Positions 1 through 8,404 of a stretch of 64,000 bases of DNA are shown here, piece after piece. A program made the translations under genes and the position numbers. Where the stretch lies: assembly GCA_965262875.1 (NCBI GenBank), contig OZ253569.1, positions 5,456,001-5,520,000 of the forward strand, read 5' to 3'. The stretch comes from JBALVT01 sp965262875. GTDB taxonomy: Bacteria > Pseudomonadota > Gammaproteobacteria > Pseudomonadales > Halieaceae. The notes beneath the pieces were generated by a model, which saw nothing but the letters and a program-made list of their open reading frames with translations, was not told where the DNA came from and ran no database searches. Every line of letters starts with the position of its first letter. The first letter of the stretch is position 1.

Positions 1-60
1 CTCGGCCATCTCCATCAAACTATCCCAAAGACGATTCCCGTTTATTTTTAAATGAGACAT
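1..60 (-). pseudogene. N-carbamoyl-L-amino-acid hydrolase / allantoate amidohydrolase family, 5' end only
   Basis: The complement reads ATG (58-60) followed by MSHLKINGNRLWDSLMEMAE, the characteristic amino terminus of M20-family N-carbamoyl amino acid hydrolases (beta-ureidopropionase, hydantoin-utilisation HyuC, allantoate amidohydrolase). Only 20 codons lie inside the window. The ISL3 element at 65-1419 inserted 4 bp upstream of the start codon, and the ATG lies inside the 8-bp target duplication (57-64). The reading frame is therefore preserved, but it is cut off from its native leader and promoter. The enzyme would hydrolyse the N-carbamoyl product made by the hydantoinase at 8405-9844, so the two probably belonged to one pathway. 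The family call rests on a short stretch but the match is distinctive. Confidence 0.6.
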
Positions 61-64
61 AGGC

Positions 65-1419
65 GGCTCTTCTCCGCTTTGTTGAGTGATTCTAGGTTTT
101 CAAATAGAACATAGATTGATTATCTGGGAGGGATGATTGTCTAATTTTGAGTTTGAAGTACTCGGTATCCCTGATGCCCCTGGCGCGCTTACGGATCATT
201 CCTATACTGACATTACCAGCCTCTATCCTGGCGCTTGTTAGCTTGTGTTTTGCATAATTGCAGATGCCGACACAATGTTTTCTGAGCGATTTTGCGAACT
301 TTTTCAGATAGAGCATGTGTGACTGATCTGCTATCAAGCACCAACTTTCCAGTTGCTCTGCCATCCCCTCAAATGAAGTGGCACTCCACAGATACTGAAG
401 CTGTTCTTTTAAAACGTAGAGCGCATTCAGGTTGCTATTGCTATCCAACAACGTTTGCAGCTTGTTACTTTGTTTCTCACTCAACTTATCCGCATTTTTG
501 AGCAACAGATAATGCGTCCCCTTCATCAGTTTTTTACCATTCGGATCGGCCTTCCTGAACTCAAGCCGGCGCTGATTATGGATAGCTTTGCTGTAATTTT
601 TCATGACGTGAAAACGGTCAAACACAATGTCTGCCAACGGCAAGCACTCCCTGACAGCCTTTTGATAAGCAGGGCCCATATCCATAGCTACGGCCTTGAT
701 TTTACTGGATGTATCCGGGGAGAGATGTTTTAGAAATCTTGCAAACACCTCGGCAGTTCGACCAGCTTCCACCCAGACCAGATGACCTCCGACCATATCG
801 TAGACCACCGTCATATAGTCATGGCCTTTCGCCCTGGCAACTTCATCGACACCAATATATTCCAAGCCAGTCAACTGTGCAGGATCAAGCGCAGGGAGCG
901 TTTCCATCAGGTATGCCTTGTCGATATTCTTTACTGTCTCCCATCGTATCCCCAAATGCCTGGAGACGGCCTGAATAGACATATGGCGGCATAATCCACT
1001 GATCAGTCGGCAAAACCGGTGGGTGAAACGGCACCCTTTATCGACAAAATCACACGCCTCAATGCGGCGCTCACCCTTGCTAATAAACACTTGGGCCAGT
1101 TCAATGTCGAGCACACATGGATACCCAAAAAGGGGGATATCCTTAACCTGCCGGCGAATATGCTGGTTGATAGTTCCCTTCTTGCCTGTGGTGGGGTCTA
1201 TAGTGCTCCTGCGGGCGTCCCGGCTACAGTGAATAACAATCTTGTCACCCTCTTCGTCCAGTTTAATTTCATTTACACGTTGCCCCGTGAGGTTTAAAAT
1301 ATTCCGTGAGATGTTGATGGTCATATACCTGCCCTATGTAAAGTTGTCATAAACCAAACATATCAACAGGTTACTTGATGGTCAGCATCTTTTTTCACTC
1401 AACAAAGCGGAGAAGAGCC
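65..1419 (-). mobile_element. ISL3-family insertion sequence (ISL3-A), intact copy
   Basis: The ends are 24-bp perfect inverted repeats: 65-88 begins ggctcttctccgc, and its exact reverse complement ends at 1419. The element is flanked by the 8-bp direct repeat acataggc at 57-64 and 1420-1427, the duplication length typical of ISL3. One transposase gene fills it. It lies just upstream of the carbamoyl hydrolase start codon. A diverged, broken second copy is at 6048-7405. Confidence 0.95.
92..1324 (-). CDS. ISL3-family transposase (410 aa), ISL3-A type
   Basis: This full-length ISL3 transposase catalyses cut-and-paste movement of the surrounding element. The DDE-type core is visible. It starts at the YIGVDEVARAKGHDYMTVV block (first catalytic Asp, about residue 158), continues with the AVAMDMGPAY block (second Asp) and DRFHVMKNYSKA, and ends with the EAGNVSIGMIRKRARG segment near the C terminus, whose Glu is the likely third carboxylate. 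The N-terminal third is the usual DNA-binding region, but the classical CxxC zinc ribbon of ISL3 proteins is not obvious here. No frameshift is seen, so this copy is probably active and could act in trans on the damaged copy at 6048-7405. Confidence 0.93.
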   Translation of the reverse strand: MTINISRNILNLTGQRVNEIKLDEEGDKIVIHCSRDARRSTIDPTTGKKGTINQHIRRQVKDIPLFGYPCVLDIELAQVFISKGERRIEACDFVDKGCRFTHRFCRLISGLCRHMSIQAVSRHLGIRWETVKNIDKAYLMETLPALDPAQLTGLEYIGVDEVARAKGHDYMTVVYDMVGGHLVWVEAGRTAEVFARFLKHLSPDTSSKIKAVAMDMGPAYQKAVRECLPLADIVFDRFHVMKNYSKAIHNQRRLEFRKADPNGKKLMKGTHYLLLKNADKLSEKQSNKLQTLLDSNSNLNALYVLKEQLQYLWSATSFEGMAEQLESWCLIADQSHMLYLKKFAKSLRKHCVGICNYAKHKLTSARIEAGNVSIGMIRKRARGIRDTEYFKLKIRQSSLPDNQSMFYLKT

Positions 1420-1427
1420 ACATAGGC

Positions 1428-1789
1428 GGCCCTGCTGAAATTTTCCATGGGTTTAAATTACGAATAGGCGGAGACTTATCCACCTGCATATTCACCACAT
1501 AATAATCCCGCCCAGTTGGTCAGGATTGAGCCGATACTATACGCGTTCAACAGACCAGTCAAGAGTATTCCGGTAGTGGGGGGAAATAGAATAAGCAGTG
1601 CTCATAGAACTCCTTTATGGCAATAACAATTGGGGCTGCAAGCGAGTTACAACGTCGCAGTAGCTTGTTGATTGCGCAAAAAAACCGGATTGAGTTGCCG
1701 ATCTACGCTATTCTTCGCATAATCGTCGCTAATATAATAAACCAGACATTTATGTAGCATGCGCGCAAAACAAACCGGAAACTCTTTGA
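1428..1789. other. Intergenic region between ISL3-A and the TetR gene, with a decayed leader ORF
   Basis: About 360 bases without an intact gene. The left part holds the original upstream region of the carbamoyl hydrolase and a frameshifted minus-strand ORF (1476-1605). The right part, 1610-1789, is AT-rich and should contain the promoter of the TetR gene at 1790. No terminator and no convincing RutR-type palindrome were seen in it. Confidence 0.5.
1476..1605 (-). pseudogene. Frameshifted N-terminal remnant of a membrane protein
   Basis: A good ribosome site (aaaggag) lies 5 bases before an ATG at 1603-1605. The frame opens with MSTAYSIS, then meets a run of six C residues and stops after about 22 codons. 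Shifting by one base at the C run gives a hydrophobic stretch, GILLTGLLNAYSIGSILTNW, which looks like a transmembrane helix. I read this as the beginning of a transporter gene that lost its frame at the homopolymer and its remainder by deletion. The family cannot be named. Confidence 0.35.
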
Positions 1790-2401
1790 ATGAACAAGAA
1801 AGCCCAGCTCAGGGAAATAAACACAAGAAAAATCATTAGTCATGCGGAGACGCTATTTGCGGAAAAAGGTTATAACGGAACCTCTACCCAGGAAGTCGCG
1901 GACAGCGCTGGACTGCCCAAATCTAATGTCCACTACTATTTCAATACCAAGCAGGAGCTTTATACAGCCGTGTTGCAAGATATATTGGCTGACTGGATGC
2001 ATGACGCAGATATATTTCAAGAATCTGATGATCCCGAATTTGCTCTTCGCGCCTATATCCGCAAAAAGATGGAACACTCATTTACAAGACCTAACGGGTC
2101 AAAAGTTTGGGCAATGGAAATAATTCAGGGAGGGCCTATTTTTGGCAAGGAAATTAAATCAACGCTCATTGAGTGGGATGAGAAAATCGTGCAATGTCTT
2201 CAGAACTGGATTGATGCGGGAAAGATAAGAAATACTAATCCACAAATTTTACTCAACTTGATATGGGCGACTACCCAACACTATGCGGACTTTGAGTATC
2301 AGGTTATCGCCTTAAACAACGGTAAAAAGCTCAGTAAAAAGAACAAGGAAACCACAATTGAAAGTGTCTGCGATATCATTGTTGCGGGTGCTATTTCTTA
2401 G
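1790..2401 (+). CDS. RutR-like TetR/AcrR transcriptional regulator (203 aa)
   Basis: This is a TetR-family DNA-binding protein. The N-terminal helix-turn-helix domain spans about residues 12-58 (ETLFAEKGYNGTSTQEVAD, then the NVHYYFNTKQELY recognition/turn segment). The C-terminal ligand domain resembles E. coli RutR closely, including the MEIIQGGP and LIWATTQHYADF blocks. RutR represses or activates pyrimidine-use genes and responds to uracil or thymine. That role fits the hydantoinase, cytosine deaminase and nucleoside genes here, and a RutR-type operator is visible at 9914-9929. It is convergent with the cytosine deaminase remnant, 22 bp away. The gene looks intact. The ligand is inferred from family and context. 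Confidence 0.85.
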   Translation: MNKKAQLREINTRKIISHAETLFAEKGYNGTSTQEVADSAGLPKSNVHYYFNTKQELYTAVLQDILADWMHDADIFQESDDPEFALRAYIRKKMEHSFTRPNGSKVWAMEIIQGGPIFGKEIKSTLIEWDEKIVQCLQNWIDAGKIRNTNPQILLNLIWATTQHYADFEYQVIALNNGKKLSKKNKETTIESVCDIIVAGAIS

Positions 2402-2423
2402 GTTTTCCCCCTTGCACAAACCT

Positions 2424-2732
2424 TCAGATAAAATTCCGACGAAAGTCCAACCTTGTTTCCAACCCGGGAATCTTCACTTCGCTAAATACTGGCGGCGTCT
2501 CAGCGATCACTTGCCCTTTTCGAATCACATAAAGCCGGGCGGGTTTTAGCCGCAATGCTTCAATCGGATTCGCAGCTTGAAGAATAACCACATCCGCCTG
2601 AGCGCCCTTTGCCAACCCATAGTTTTCCAGTCCCGGAGTTTTTGCGCCGTTACAGGTGACGGCGTCAAATGTGAACCCGCGACACGCCCATGAAGACCCA
2701 GCCTCTGGGTCTCTTTTGCCAGGGTTTCAATG
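2424..2732 (-). pseudogene. Cytosine deaminase-like amidohydrolase, 3' fragment with a frameshift
   Basis: The C-terminal part of a CodA-type amidohydrolase is clear: QADVVILQAANPIEALRLKP followed by ARLYVIRKGQVIAETPP. Further upstream another frame reads ANNIETLAKETQRLGLHGRV followed by AGSHLT, a cytosine deaminase block carrying a metal-site His, so a frameshift lies near 2640-2690. The N-terminal half is gone: the IS21 derivative abuts at 2733. The opposite end of that element abuts a different broken gene (BMP, from 4132) and the flanks share no target duplication. A deletion between IS copies therefore probably removed everything between the two genes. Confidence 0.8.
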
Positions 2733-2828
2733 TTGTTAGCGCCACAGTAAACCCGCAGTTATTTGCCGCAGAATAAAAGAACGACAAAGAAGCGACAGTG
2801 ATCCGGCTTAACTCCAATCGATCACAGG

Positions 2829-3020
2829 CTAGAACGGCAGCTCATGATTTACCTCGACACTGTCTGTGTACTCTTGTTGCTCAATCCGGATCTCCTCGTA
2901 CAGTTGCGCAATCTCATCACCATAGTGATCCCACAGTACCGATCTCAGGTCGCCGAGCAGCTGATAAATACAATCGGCTTGTTCAGCCGTCCAGTAGGTT
3001 GTGATTTTTAAGGTTTTCAT
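2829..3020 (-). CDS. 63-residue IS21 passenger protein, function unknown
   Basis: A small acidic protein beginning MKTLKITTYWTAEQADCIY and ending VEVNHELPF. Its start codon overlaps the istB stop by 4 bases, so it is translationally coupled. An identical protein is encoded at 58756-58947 in the complete element, which shows that it belongs to the transposon and is not host DNA. No known domain is recognised. The coupling to istB suggests a role in, or co-regulation with, transposition, but this is only inference. Confidence 0.65.
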   Translation of the reverse strand: MKTLKITTYWTAEQADCIYQLLGDLRSVLWDHYGDEIAQLYEEIRIEQQEYTDSVEVNHELPF

Positions 3021-3778
3021 TTAGCCTTTCCTCGCTTTTTGGTCTCGCGCCGCTTCGACGCACACTCCTGCGCTTCCTTCATGCGGTACGACTCACCCTC
3101 AATGGCGATGACCTCGCTGTGATGGACTAAACGGTCAATCAGGGAGACCACACACGCGGCATTGGGGAACACGTCATTCCACTCGCCAAACGGACGGTTC
3201 GTTGTCACCAAAGTTGAACATTTCTCATAGCGCCGGTTGATGATTTCAAACAGCAAGTCAGCATGACGATTGCTGTAGGAGAGGTAGCCCACTTCATCAA
3301 TTACCAGCAAGGCGGGCCTGGCGTAGTGTTTCAATCGACGCTGCAGGGCATTGGCGCCATCCTGACCTGCCAGGTCGTTGAGCATCGCCGCTGCGGTGGT
3401 AAACAGCGCCGTATAGCCGTGCATGACAGCGTTATACCCCAGGTTCTGGGCGATCATCGATTTGCCCACGCCGTTGCTGTCCAGCAGGATAATATTGCTG
3501 GCCGTGTCCATAAAACCCAGTTGCATCAGGGCATGAATCGCTTGTGGGTCGATAGCGCTTGGCCACTGCCAGTCAAACTCACTCATCGGTTTGAACCGGC
3601 CCAGCCTGGCGCTGCTCAGGCGCCGTTCGAGTGAGCGCTGTTTGCGCTCGGCAAGCTCCCAGGCGATGAGCTGTGCCCGCCAGGGGTATTGCTCGTCGGT
3701 GATCTCGCCCCAGTGCGCCAGCACGCCGTGGAGCTTCAGTTCAAGTGCCTGCTGTTTGAGTTGCTCGATATCAATCAT
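3017..3778 (-). CDS. istB: IS21-family IstB helper ATPase with an altered Walker A
   Basis: This is an AAA+ ATPase of about 253 residues that normally loads IstA transposase onto target DNA. It starts at MIDIEQLKQQ; longer upstream starts are remnants of the istA frame. The Walker A reads DSNGVGKS, whereas the otherwise apparently identical IstB at 57998-58759 reads GSNGVGKS, so the first P-loop glycine is aspartate here. Walker B (LLVIDEVGYLSY) and the sensor segment STLVTTNRPFGEWNDVF are unchanged. With istA deleted from the element, this IstB has no cis partner, and the P-loop change may have impaired it as well. Confidence 0.88.
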   Translation of the reverse strand: MIDIEQLKQQALELKLHGVLAHWGEITDEQYPWRAQLIAWELAERKQRSLERRLSSARLGRFKPMSEFDWQWPSAIDPQAIHALMQLGFMDTASNIILLDSNGVGKSMIAQNLGYNAVMHGYTALFTTAAAMLNDLAGQDGANALQRRLKHYARPALLVIDEVGYLSYSNRHADLLFEIINRRYEKCSTLVTTNRPFGEWNDVFPNAACVVSLIDRLVHHSEVIAIEGESYRMKEAQECASKRRETKKRGKAK

Positions 3779-4423
3779 CGGTATCATCTCCTGTCTCGCT
3801 TCGGGTGCCATTGAGCTTGTCGTAATCGGCAAGCCGAGCCAGCTTGACGCTGTAGTGTTTGACCTTCGCCGGCACGGCGACAGCAAGCGGTGGCGGCAGG
3901 TGCTGTACGGTTTTTTTGGGTATGGCGCCAGCGTTGACCGTCAAATCTGTGGTGGCGTCATACCGTTCTCAGCGACACTTATTCTTATAGTCCCTACGCT
4001 TGAATCGTGCCTGCTTATTGGTCGCTCTTGAGTGTGACTGGGCCGCAGTTCTACCGCGCCGATTCTAATACGCCGAGATCCGTCTATTTCAAAATTCGGC
4101 AAATAGCTGCGGTTTTGGAGTGGCGTCTACATCAGGTAACACGGTTCATGGATATAGTTATCAAATACCGAAAAATTATCCAGATCAGCTGGGAAAGAAT
4201 CGCCCATCAAGAAGGCCACACCGGGGTAGTCCTTGGTGACTTTTCTAGCCTCGCGACCGATACCGAATGCCTCTCCAACACTTAAATCCACTCCGCCATC
4301 CGCATATTGCCGCAGAACGCGTACATAATCCGAATTGGACACCTTCTCAGAAAAGACGTACTCAATCTCACCACTTGCCTTAGCCTTTTCCAGAGCGATA
4401 TGTAAGCGCGCATCCCATTTTTG

Positions 4424-5743
4424 GGTTCTTCCGAGTTTCCTATGGGTAAAAGCCAAACAATGGTCAAGAATGTGGTACAAGAGTCTTTTTTTATGGAGAT
4501 ATTCAAATGAAAGATACCGCGTTGTTTACTCAACTTTTGGGGCTTAGCGACCCATGGAAAATCACGGCTATTACCCCGGATCTGACCGACAAATCAATTA
4601 CCCTCCAGATAGATTGGCCAAAGGGAACGAAAGGCGCGTGTAGTGTCTGCCATGCCCTTTGTTCGGTTTACGACCATCGTGAGCAACGCACATGGCGACA
4701 CCTTGATACGATGCAGTTCAAGACGCAGTTAGTTGCTCAGGTTCCGCGTATTCATTGTAAAGCGCATGGAATCAAAAGCCTGAAAGTACCGTGGGCAGAT
4801 ACGCAGGCACGCTTTACGCATTTATTTGAGCGTTTCGCTATTGATGTGCTGTCGGCTGCCAGCAACAAGACACAGGCCGCAAAACTACTTGGTCTGTCGT
4901 GGGATGAGGTGCATCATATTCAATCCCGAGCAGTGAAAAGAGGGATGGACAGACGCTCTGTTGAGGAAGTGAAACACCTTGGCATCGATGAAAAAAGTTT
5001 TCGCAAGGGGCAATCCTATGCCAGCCTGCTGTACGATTTGAATGCGTCCAGAGTGCTTGAGGTCGTGGCAGATAGAACGGCGGAATCGGCAACCGCATTG
5101 CTGTCCACGCTTCCAGAACAGCAGCGTAATGAAGTAGCTGCTGTTGCCGTGGATATGTGGGTTCCATTTATGACGGCAGTTGAGGCGACTTTACCGAACG
5201 CCGCCATTGTTCACGACAAGTTTCATATCGTCAGTTATCTTACAAAAATGGTTGACCAAGTCAGGCGCAAAGAAAATAAAACATTAAGAGCCGCCGGTAT
5301 CAATGACCTGGTCGGGTCTCGCTATACCTGGTTACGCAATCCCGACAACTGGAGTGAAAAAGATGAAGCCACTTTTTATGGCCTTCAATCAAAGGGGTTG
5401 AAGGTTGCCCGAGCCTGGGCAATCAAAGAGACGTTGCTTGACCTGTGGACTTACAGCTACGATAAACCAGCCCGGGCGTTCTTTAAGAAAGGGTACTGGT
5501 GGGCGACACATTCACGTCTAAAGCCGGTCATATCAGTCGCCAAGATGCTAAAGAAACATCTCGACAACATAATGACTTACTTGAAACATCGCATCACCAA
5601 TGCGACCGCAGAAGGATTTAATTCAAAGATTCAGACAATAAAATCGGCTGCCCGAGGATTTAGAAACTTCGAAAACTATCGAGTTTCAATTCTGTTCCAC
5701 TGTGGAAAACTCAACCTCTACCCACAGGATTCCCAGTAGAACC
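4424..5743 (+). mobile_element. ISL3-family insertion sequence (ISL3-B), intact copy 1
   Basis: The 1320-bp element has imperfect terminal repeats (ggttcttccgagtttcc on the left; ggttctactgggaatcc, inverted, on the right). It has a perfect 8-bp duplication, catttttg, at 4416-4423 and 5744-5751. Removing the element and one repeat restores the BMP reading frame exactly. Further copies lie at 35754-37073, 52785-55167 and 55173-59787. Confidence 0.95.
4507..5739 (+). CDS. ISL3-family transposase (410 aa), ISL3-B type
   Basis: This intact ISL3 transposase is distinct from the ISL3-A protein. The N-terminal zinc ribbon is present (CSVCHALCSVYDHREQRTWR, then a second Cys in RIHCKAHG), followed by a helix-turn-helix (AAKLLGLSWDEVHHIQSRAV). 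The catalytic core is recognisable from HLGIDEKSFRKGQSYASL (first Asp), AVAVDMWVPFMTAVE (second Asp) and the C-terminal block NATAEGFNSKIQTIKSAARG (likely third acidic residue). A ribosome site (ggag) lies 9 bases before the ATG. The encoded protein is the same as that at 35758-36990, so the two copies moved recently. Confidence 0.95.
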   Translation: MKDTALFTQLLGLSDPWKITAITPDLTDKSITLQIDWPKGTKGACSVCHALCSVYDHREQRTWRHLDTMQFKTQLVAQVPRIHCKAHGIKSLKVPWADTQARFTHLFERFAIDVLSAASNKTQAAKLLGLSWDEVHHIQSRAVKRGMDRRSVEEVKHLGIDEKSFRKGQSYASLLYDLNASRVLEVVADRTAESATALLSTLPEQQRNEVAAVAVDMWVPFMTAVEATLPNAAIVHDKFHIVSYLTKMVDQVRRKENKTLRAAGINDLVGSRYTWLRNPDNWSEKDEATFYGLQSKGLKVARAWAIKETLLDLWTYSYDKPARAFFKKGYWWATHSRLKPVISVAKMLKKHLDNIMTYLKHRITNATAEGFNSKIQTIKSAARGFRNFENYRVSILFHCGKLNLYPQDSQ

Positions 5744-6047
5744 CATTTTTGCTGGATTAGCTGTGTGTAAATTCCCGCCACCTTGATGGAATCTGCCCAG
5801 GTCGGCGACGCCACCAATAAGCCCGAAAATAAGGCTGTGGCCATGAATAATAACTTCGCCAACTCTTTAAACGACCCTGCTGTTATTGCTTTCATTTCCA
5901 GGTTCCTTCCGGTTCGTTATGTTTAACCGCGGCTTCCTATCAATGGCAACACGCCCTGCTATTTTTAGCTCTGAAACTGCGGAATAATGTGCTCGGCATA
6001 ATTGGCGATAATACTTTCCTCATCCCCGTTATCGAGATAAATATTAT

Positions 6048-7405
6048 GGTTCTTCTCCGGTCTTGTGAGTGAATATCAGGCCGCAACATAGAACATCGAG
6101 TCCCCGTCCGGCAGGGATGACTGTCTGATCTTGAGTTTGAAATACTCGGTATCCCTGATGCCTCTGGCGCGCTTGCGGATCATGCCGATACTGATGTTGC
6201 CAGCCTCGATCCTGGCACTGGTGAGCTTGTGCTTCGCGTAATTACAAATGCCCACACAGTGCCTTCTCAAGGATTTTGCAAACTTCTTCAGGTAGAGCAT
6301 GGTCGATTGATCGGCTATCCGGCACCAGGCTTCCAGTCGCTCCTGCATCAGTTCGACAGTCTCTGATTCCCACAAGGCCTGAAGTTGTTCCTTCAAGATA
6401 TACAGCGTATTGAGATGGGCATTTTCATCCAATAGTCGTTGTAATTTTTGAGTCCGGGGTTCGTCCAGCTTATCGGCGTTTTTCAGCACCAGGTAATGTG
6501 TTCCTGTTAGCAATGCTTTACCCGCTTTGTTGGCCTTTCCAAACGCTATTCGCCGCTGGTTGCTCAGGGCCTTGCTGTAGTGCTTCATGACGTGGAAACG
6601 GTCAAACACAATGTCGGCATTGGGTCAGCAATCACGGACTGATTTCTGACAGGATGGCGCCATGTCCATTGCGACAGCCTCTATTTTTGCAGTGGTTTGT
6701 GCCGGCAGCTGCTTTAGAAATCCAGAGAAAACGTCAGCCGTTCGACCGGTTTCCACACCGATTAAATGCCCCTCCACCGTGTCGTAAATCACGGTCATGT
6801 AGTCGTGGCCTTTCGCCCTGGCCACCTCATCAACACCCGGATACTTCAGGCCAGTCAGCGGTGTCGGGTCGAGTGCCGGGAGAGTCTCCTCCAGATACGC
6901 CTTGTCGATATTCTTCACCGTCTCCCAGCGTACACCGAGATGTCTGGAGACCGCCTGAATACTCATGTGGCGGCACAAACCACTGATCAGTCTGCAGAAA
7001 AGCGGCGGGTGAAGCGGCATCCCTTGTCGACCAATTCACAGTGCTCCATGCGACGTTCGCTCTTGCTGATAAACACTTGGGCCAACTCAACTTCGATGAC
7101 ACAAGGGTAGCCAAAGAGCGGCACATCCCTGATCTGTCGACGGACGTACCGGTTGACTGTTCCCTTTCGCCCCGTAACGGGGTCTATGGCGTTTCTACGC
7201 CTGTCCCTGCTGCAATGAATGACAAGTTGCTGCTCCTGTTCGTCCCGTTGTATTGGATTGACCCGCTGCCCCTTGAGGCCCAAAATATCCCTCTGGATGT
7301 CGATTCCCATATACCTGTTCTATGTAAAGTTGTCAGAAGCCTTATATACCAACAGATTACGTGGGGATCGGCATCCTTTTTCACTCATAGAAGCGGAGAA
7401 GAGCC
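6048..7405 (-). mobile_element. ISL3-family insertion sequence (ISL3-A), decayed copy
   Basis: Terminal repeats resemble those of the copy at 65-1419 but are imperfect (ggttcttctccgg on the left; ggctcttctccgcttc, inverted, on the right). The duplication aatattat is perfect at 6040-6047 and 7406-7413. The transposase is broken by frameshifts. The clean duplication shows simple insertion into the LLM oxidoreductase gene. Confidence 0.93.
6076..7310 (-). pseudogene. ISL3-A transposase, frameshifted
   Basis: Three pieces in different frames cover the whole ISL3-A protein: an N-terminal part (7310-6987, MGIDIQRDILGLKGQRVNPI), a middle part (about 7020-6625, with PGVDEVARAKGHDYMTV and AVAMDMAPS) and a C-terminal part (6609-6076, beginning MFDRFHVMKHYSKA and ending DGDSMFYVAA). 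At least two frameshifts, near 7000 and 6620, make it inactive. It diverges throughout from the intact copy, so it is an older or separately acquired insertion. Confidence 0.9.
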
Positions 7406-8404
7406 AATATTATATTGGGTAATACCAACGTCTTTCAGTAGATTCAGCTTTTCAATATGCTGTTCAGTGTTGCCCAATACACAAAAGCTTTCAACAATAT
7501 CGGGGGTGATGAAATCCAGATAGGGGTTATCACTCTGGCCATGTTTCGAGTAGTCATAGCCTTTGCGGTTTTCAATATAGTCAGTCAGGCTGTGGGGAAC
7601 TTCCGATGAGTCTGCACCGTATTTTTCAACGATATCGGCAACGTGATTACCCACCATAGCCGGGAACCATTTGGTGGGTTCCACACACTCAGCGACAGTA
7701 TCCCCAATATAGGCAGGAGCCGCCGCCATTATCCTGAAATTGGACATATCGCGTCCCGCCTCTTTGCCTGCATTTATGGCCTGATCAGCAAACCATTTAC
7801 ACAGAGCAGGATCCGCGATCTGCAGAATCAAACCGTCGCCAACTTCGCCCGCCGTTTTCAACGCCTTCGGGCCATAGGCAGCAATCCAAATTGGCAACTC
7901 ATAGCCATCTGCCCATGGAAATTTAACCGGCGCGGGGCACTCTCCATACATGACTTCCTCGCCCCTAATCATTGCTTTCACTTTTTCAGTAAATTCCGCA
8001 AGACGAGCCAGGGTGGCTGGCTTTTTCCCCATCACACGGACGGCGCTGTCTCCTCGGCCAAGTCCCATATCAATGCGTCCACCGCTTTGCTTGGCCAAAC
8101 TACCAAACAGACTTGCCGCCAATGACCAGTCACGTGTATTCGGATTTGTTACACAGGGACCGAAGCGCATCGTTGTCGTGTGCTCCATGCACATCGCCAT
8201 AGCGGGATAGCATTCGCGCCAGAGAATATGTGAATCATAAAACCAGCAGTAGCTAAAGCCGCCCGCCTCTGCCTGCTTAACCAGCGCCCGAGCTCTGTCA
8301 GGCTCAACAAAACCTTTAAAACAAATTCCAAATTCCATGACGTTTACCCTCTCCAACCTAGTTGCTAAACTTCATCTGGTGTCCGGTGCCAGATACCCTC
8401 ATCT

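Larger units (their letters stand above)
2733..4131 (-). mobile_element. Internally deleted, istA-less IS21 derivative (1399 bp)
   Basis: The termini match those of the complete IS21 element at 55753-59042: tgttagcgccac at 2733 and, inverted, tgtagacgccac ending at 4131. Compared with that 3290-bp element, a single 1.89-kb block is missing, with the junction near 3905-3908. The loss removes the zinc-finger passenger and nearly all of istA, but keeps istB and the 63-residue passenger. There is no target duplication: the left flank is a cytosine deaminase fragment and the right flank a BMP-family gene. This suggests rearrangement at the ends after insertion. It could be mobilised only by IstA supplied in trans. 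Confidence 0.88.
4132..5895 (-). pseudogene. BMP-family (PnrA-like) substrate-binding lipoprotein or periplasmic protein, interrupted and truncated
   Basis: The gene begins at 5895 with a signal sequence (KLLFMATALFSGLLVASPTWA) followed by DSIKVAGIYTQLIQQKW. The frame is then broken by ISL3-B (4424-5743, 8-bp duplication catttttg) and resumes as WDARLHIALEKAKASGEIEY, then FSEKVSNSDYVRVLRQYADG, then the family block FLMGDSF and NFSVFDNYIHEPCYLM. It ends abruptly at the IS21 derivative at 4131. BMP-family proteins bind nucleosides or purines for ABC import. With the intervening operon apparently deleted, this was probably the first gene of an uptake operon that ended in the cytosine deaminase at 2424. 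It is not functional. Confidence 0.85.
5965..8338 (-). pseudogene. LLM-class flavin/F420-dependent oxidoreductase (TIGR03842 type) split by ISL3-A
   Basis: The coding parts are 8338-7414 and 6047-5965. Start: ATG at 8338 with a GGAGAGG site, giving MEFGICFKGFVEPDRARALV; the six residues upstream that stay in frame are not needed. The family blocks DSHILWRECYPAMAM, RFGPCVTNP and GRGDSAVRVMGKKPA are all present. The C-terminal exon resumes across the element as YNIYLDNGDEESIIANYAEH and ends PQFQS. Luciferase-like enzymes of this kind often neighbour hydantoinases. The precise reaction is unknown, and it is not clearly RutA. Only the ISL3-A copy at 6048-7405 disrupts it; excision with one 8-bp repeat would restore the gene. 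Confidence 0.85.

Noticed and set aside
1511..1526. TGACCAACTGG-like half of a RutR palindrome
   Set aside because: Only one half-site fits, and it lies inside the coding text of the frameshifted membrane-protein remnant, so chance is the better explanation.
3779..3886. A longer IstB start, and the corresponding upstream start at 57800
   Set aside because: The extra residues are the istA 3' end read in another frame. The family start is MIDIEQL, and the upstream text is not conserved.
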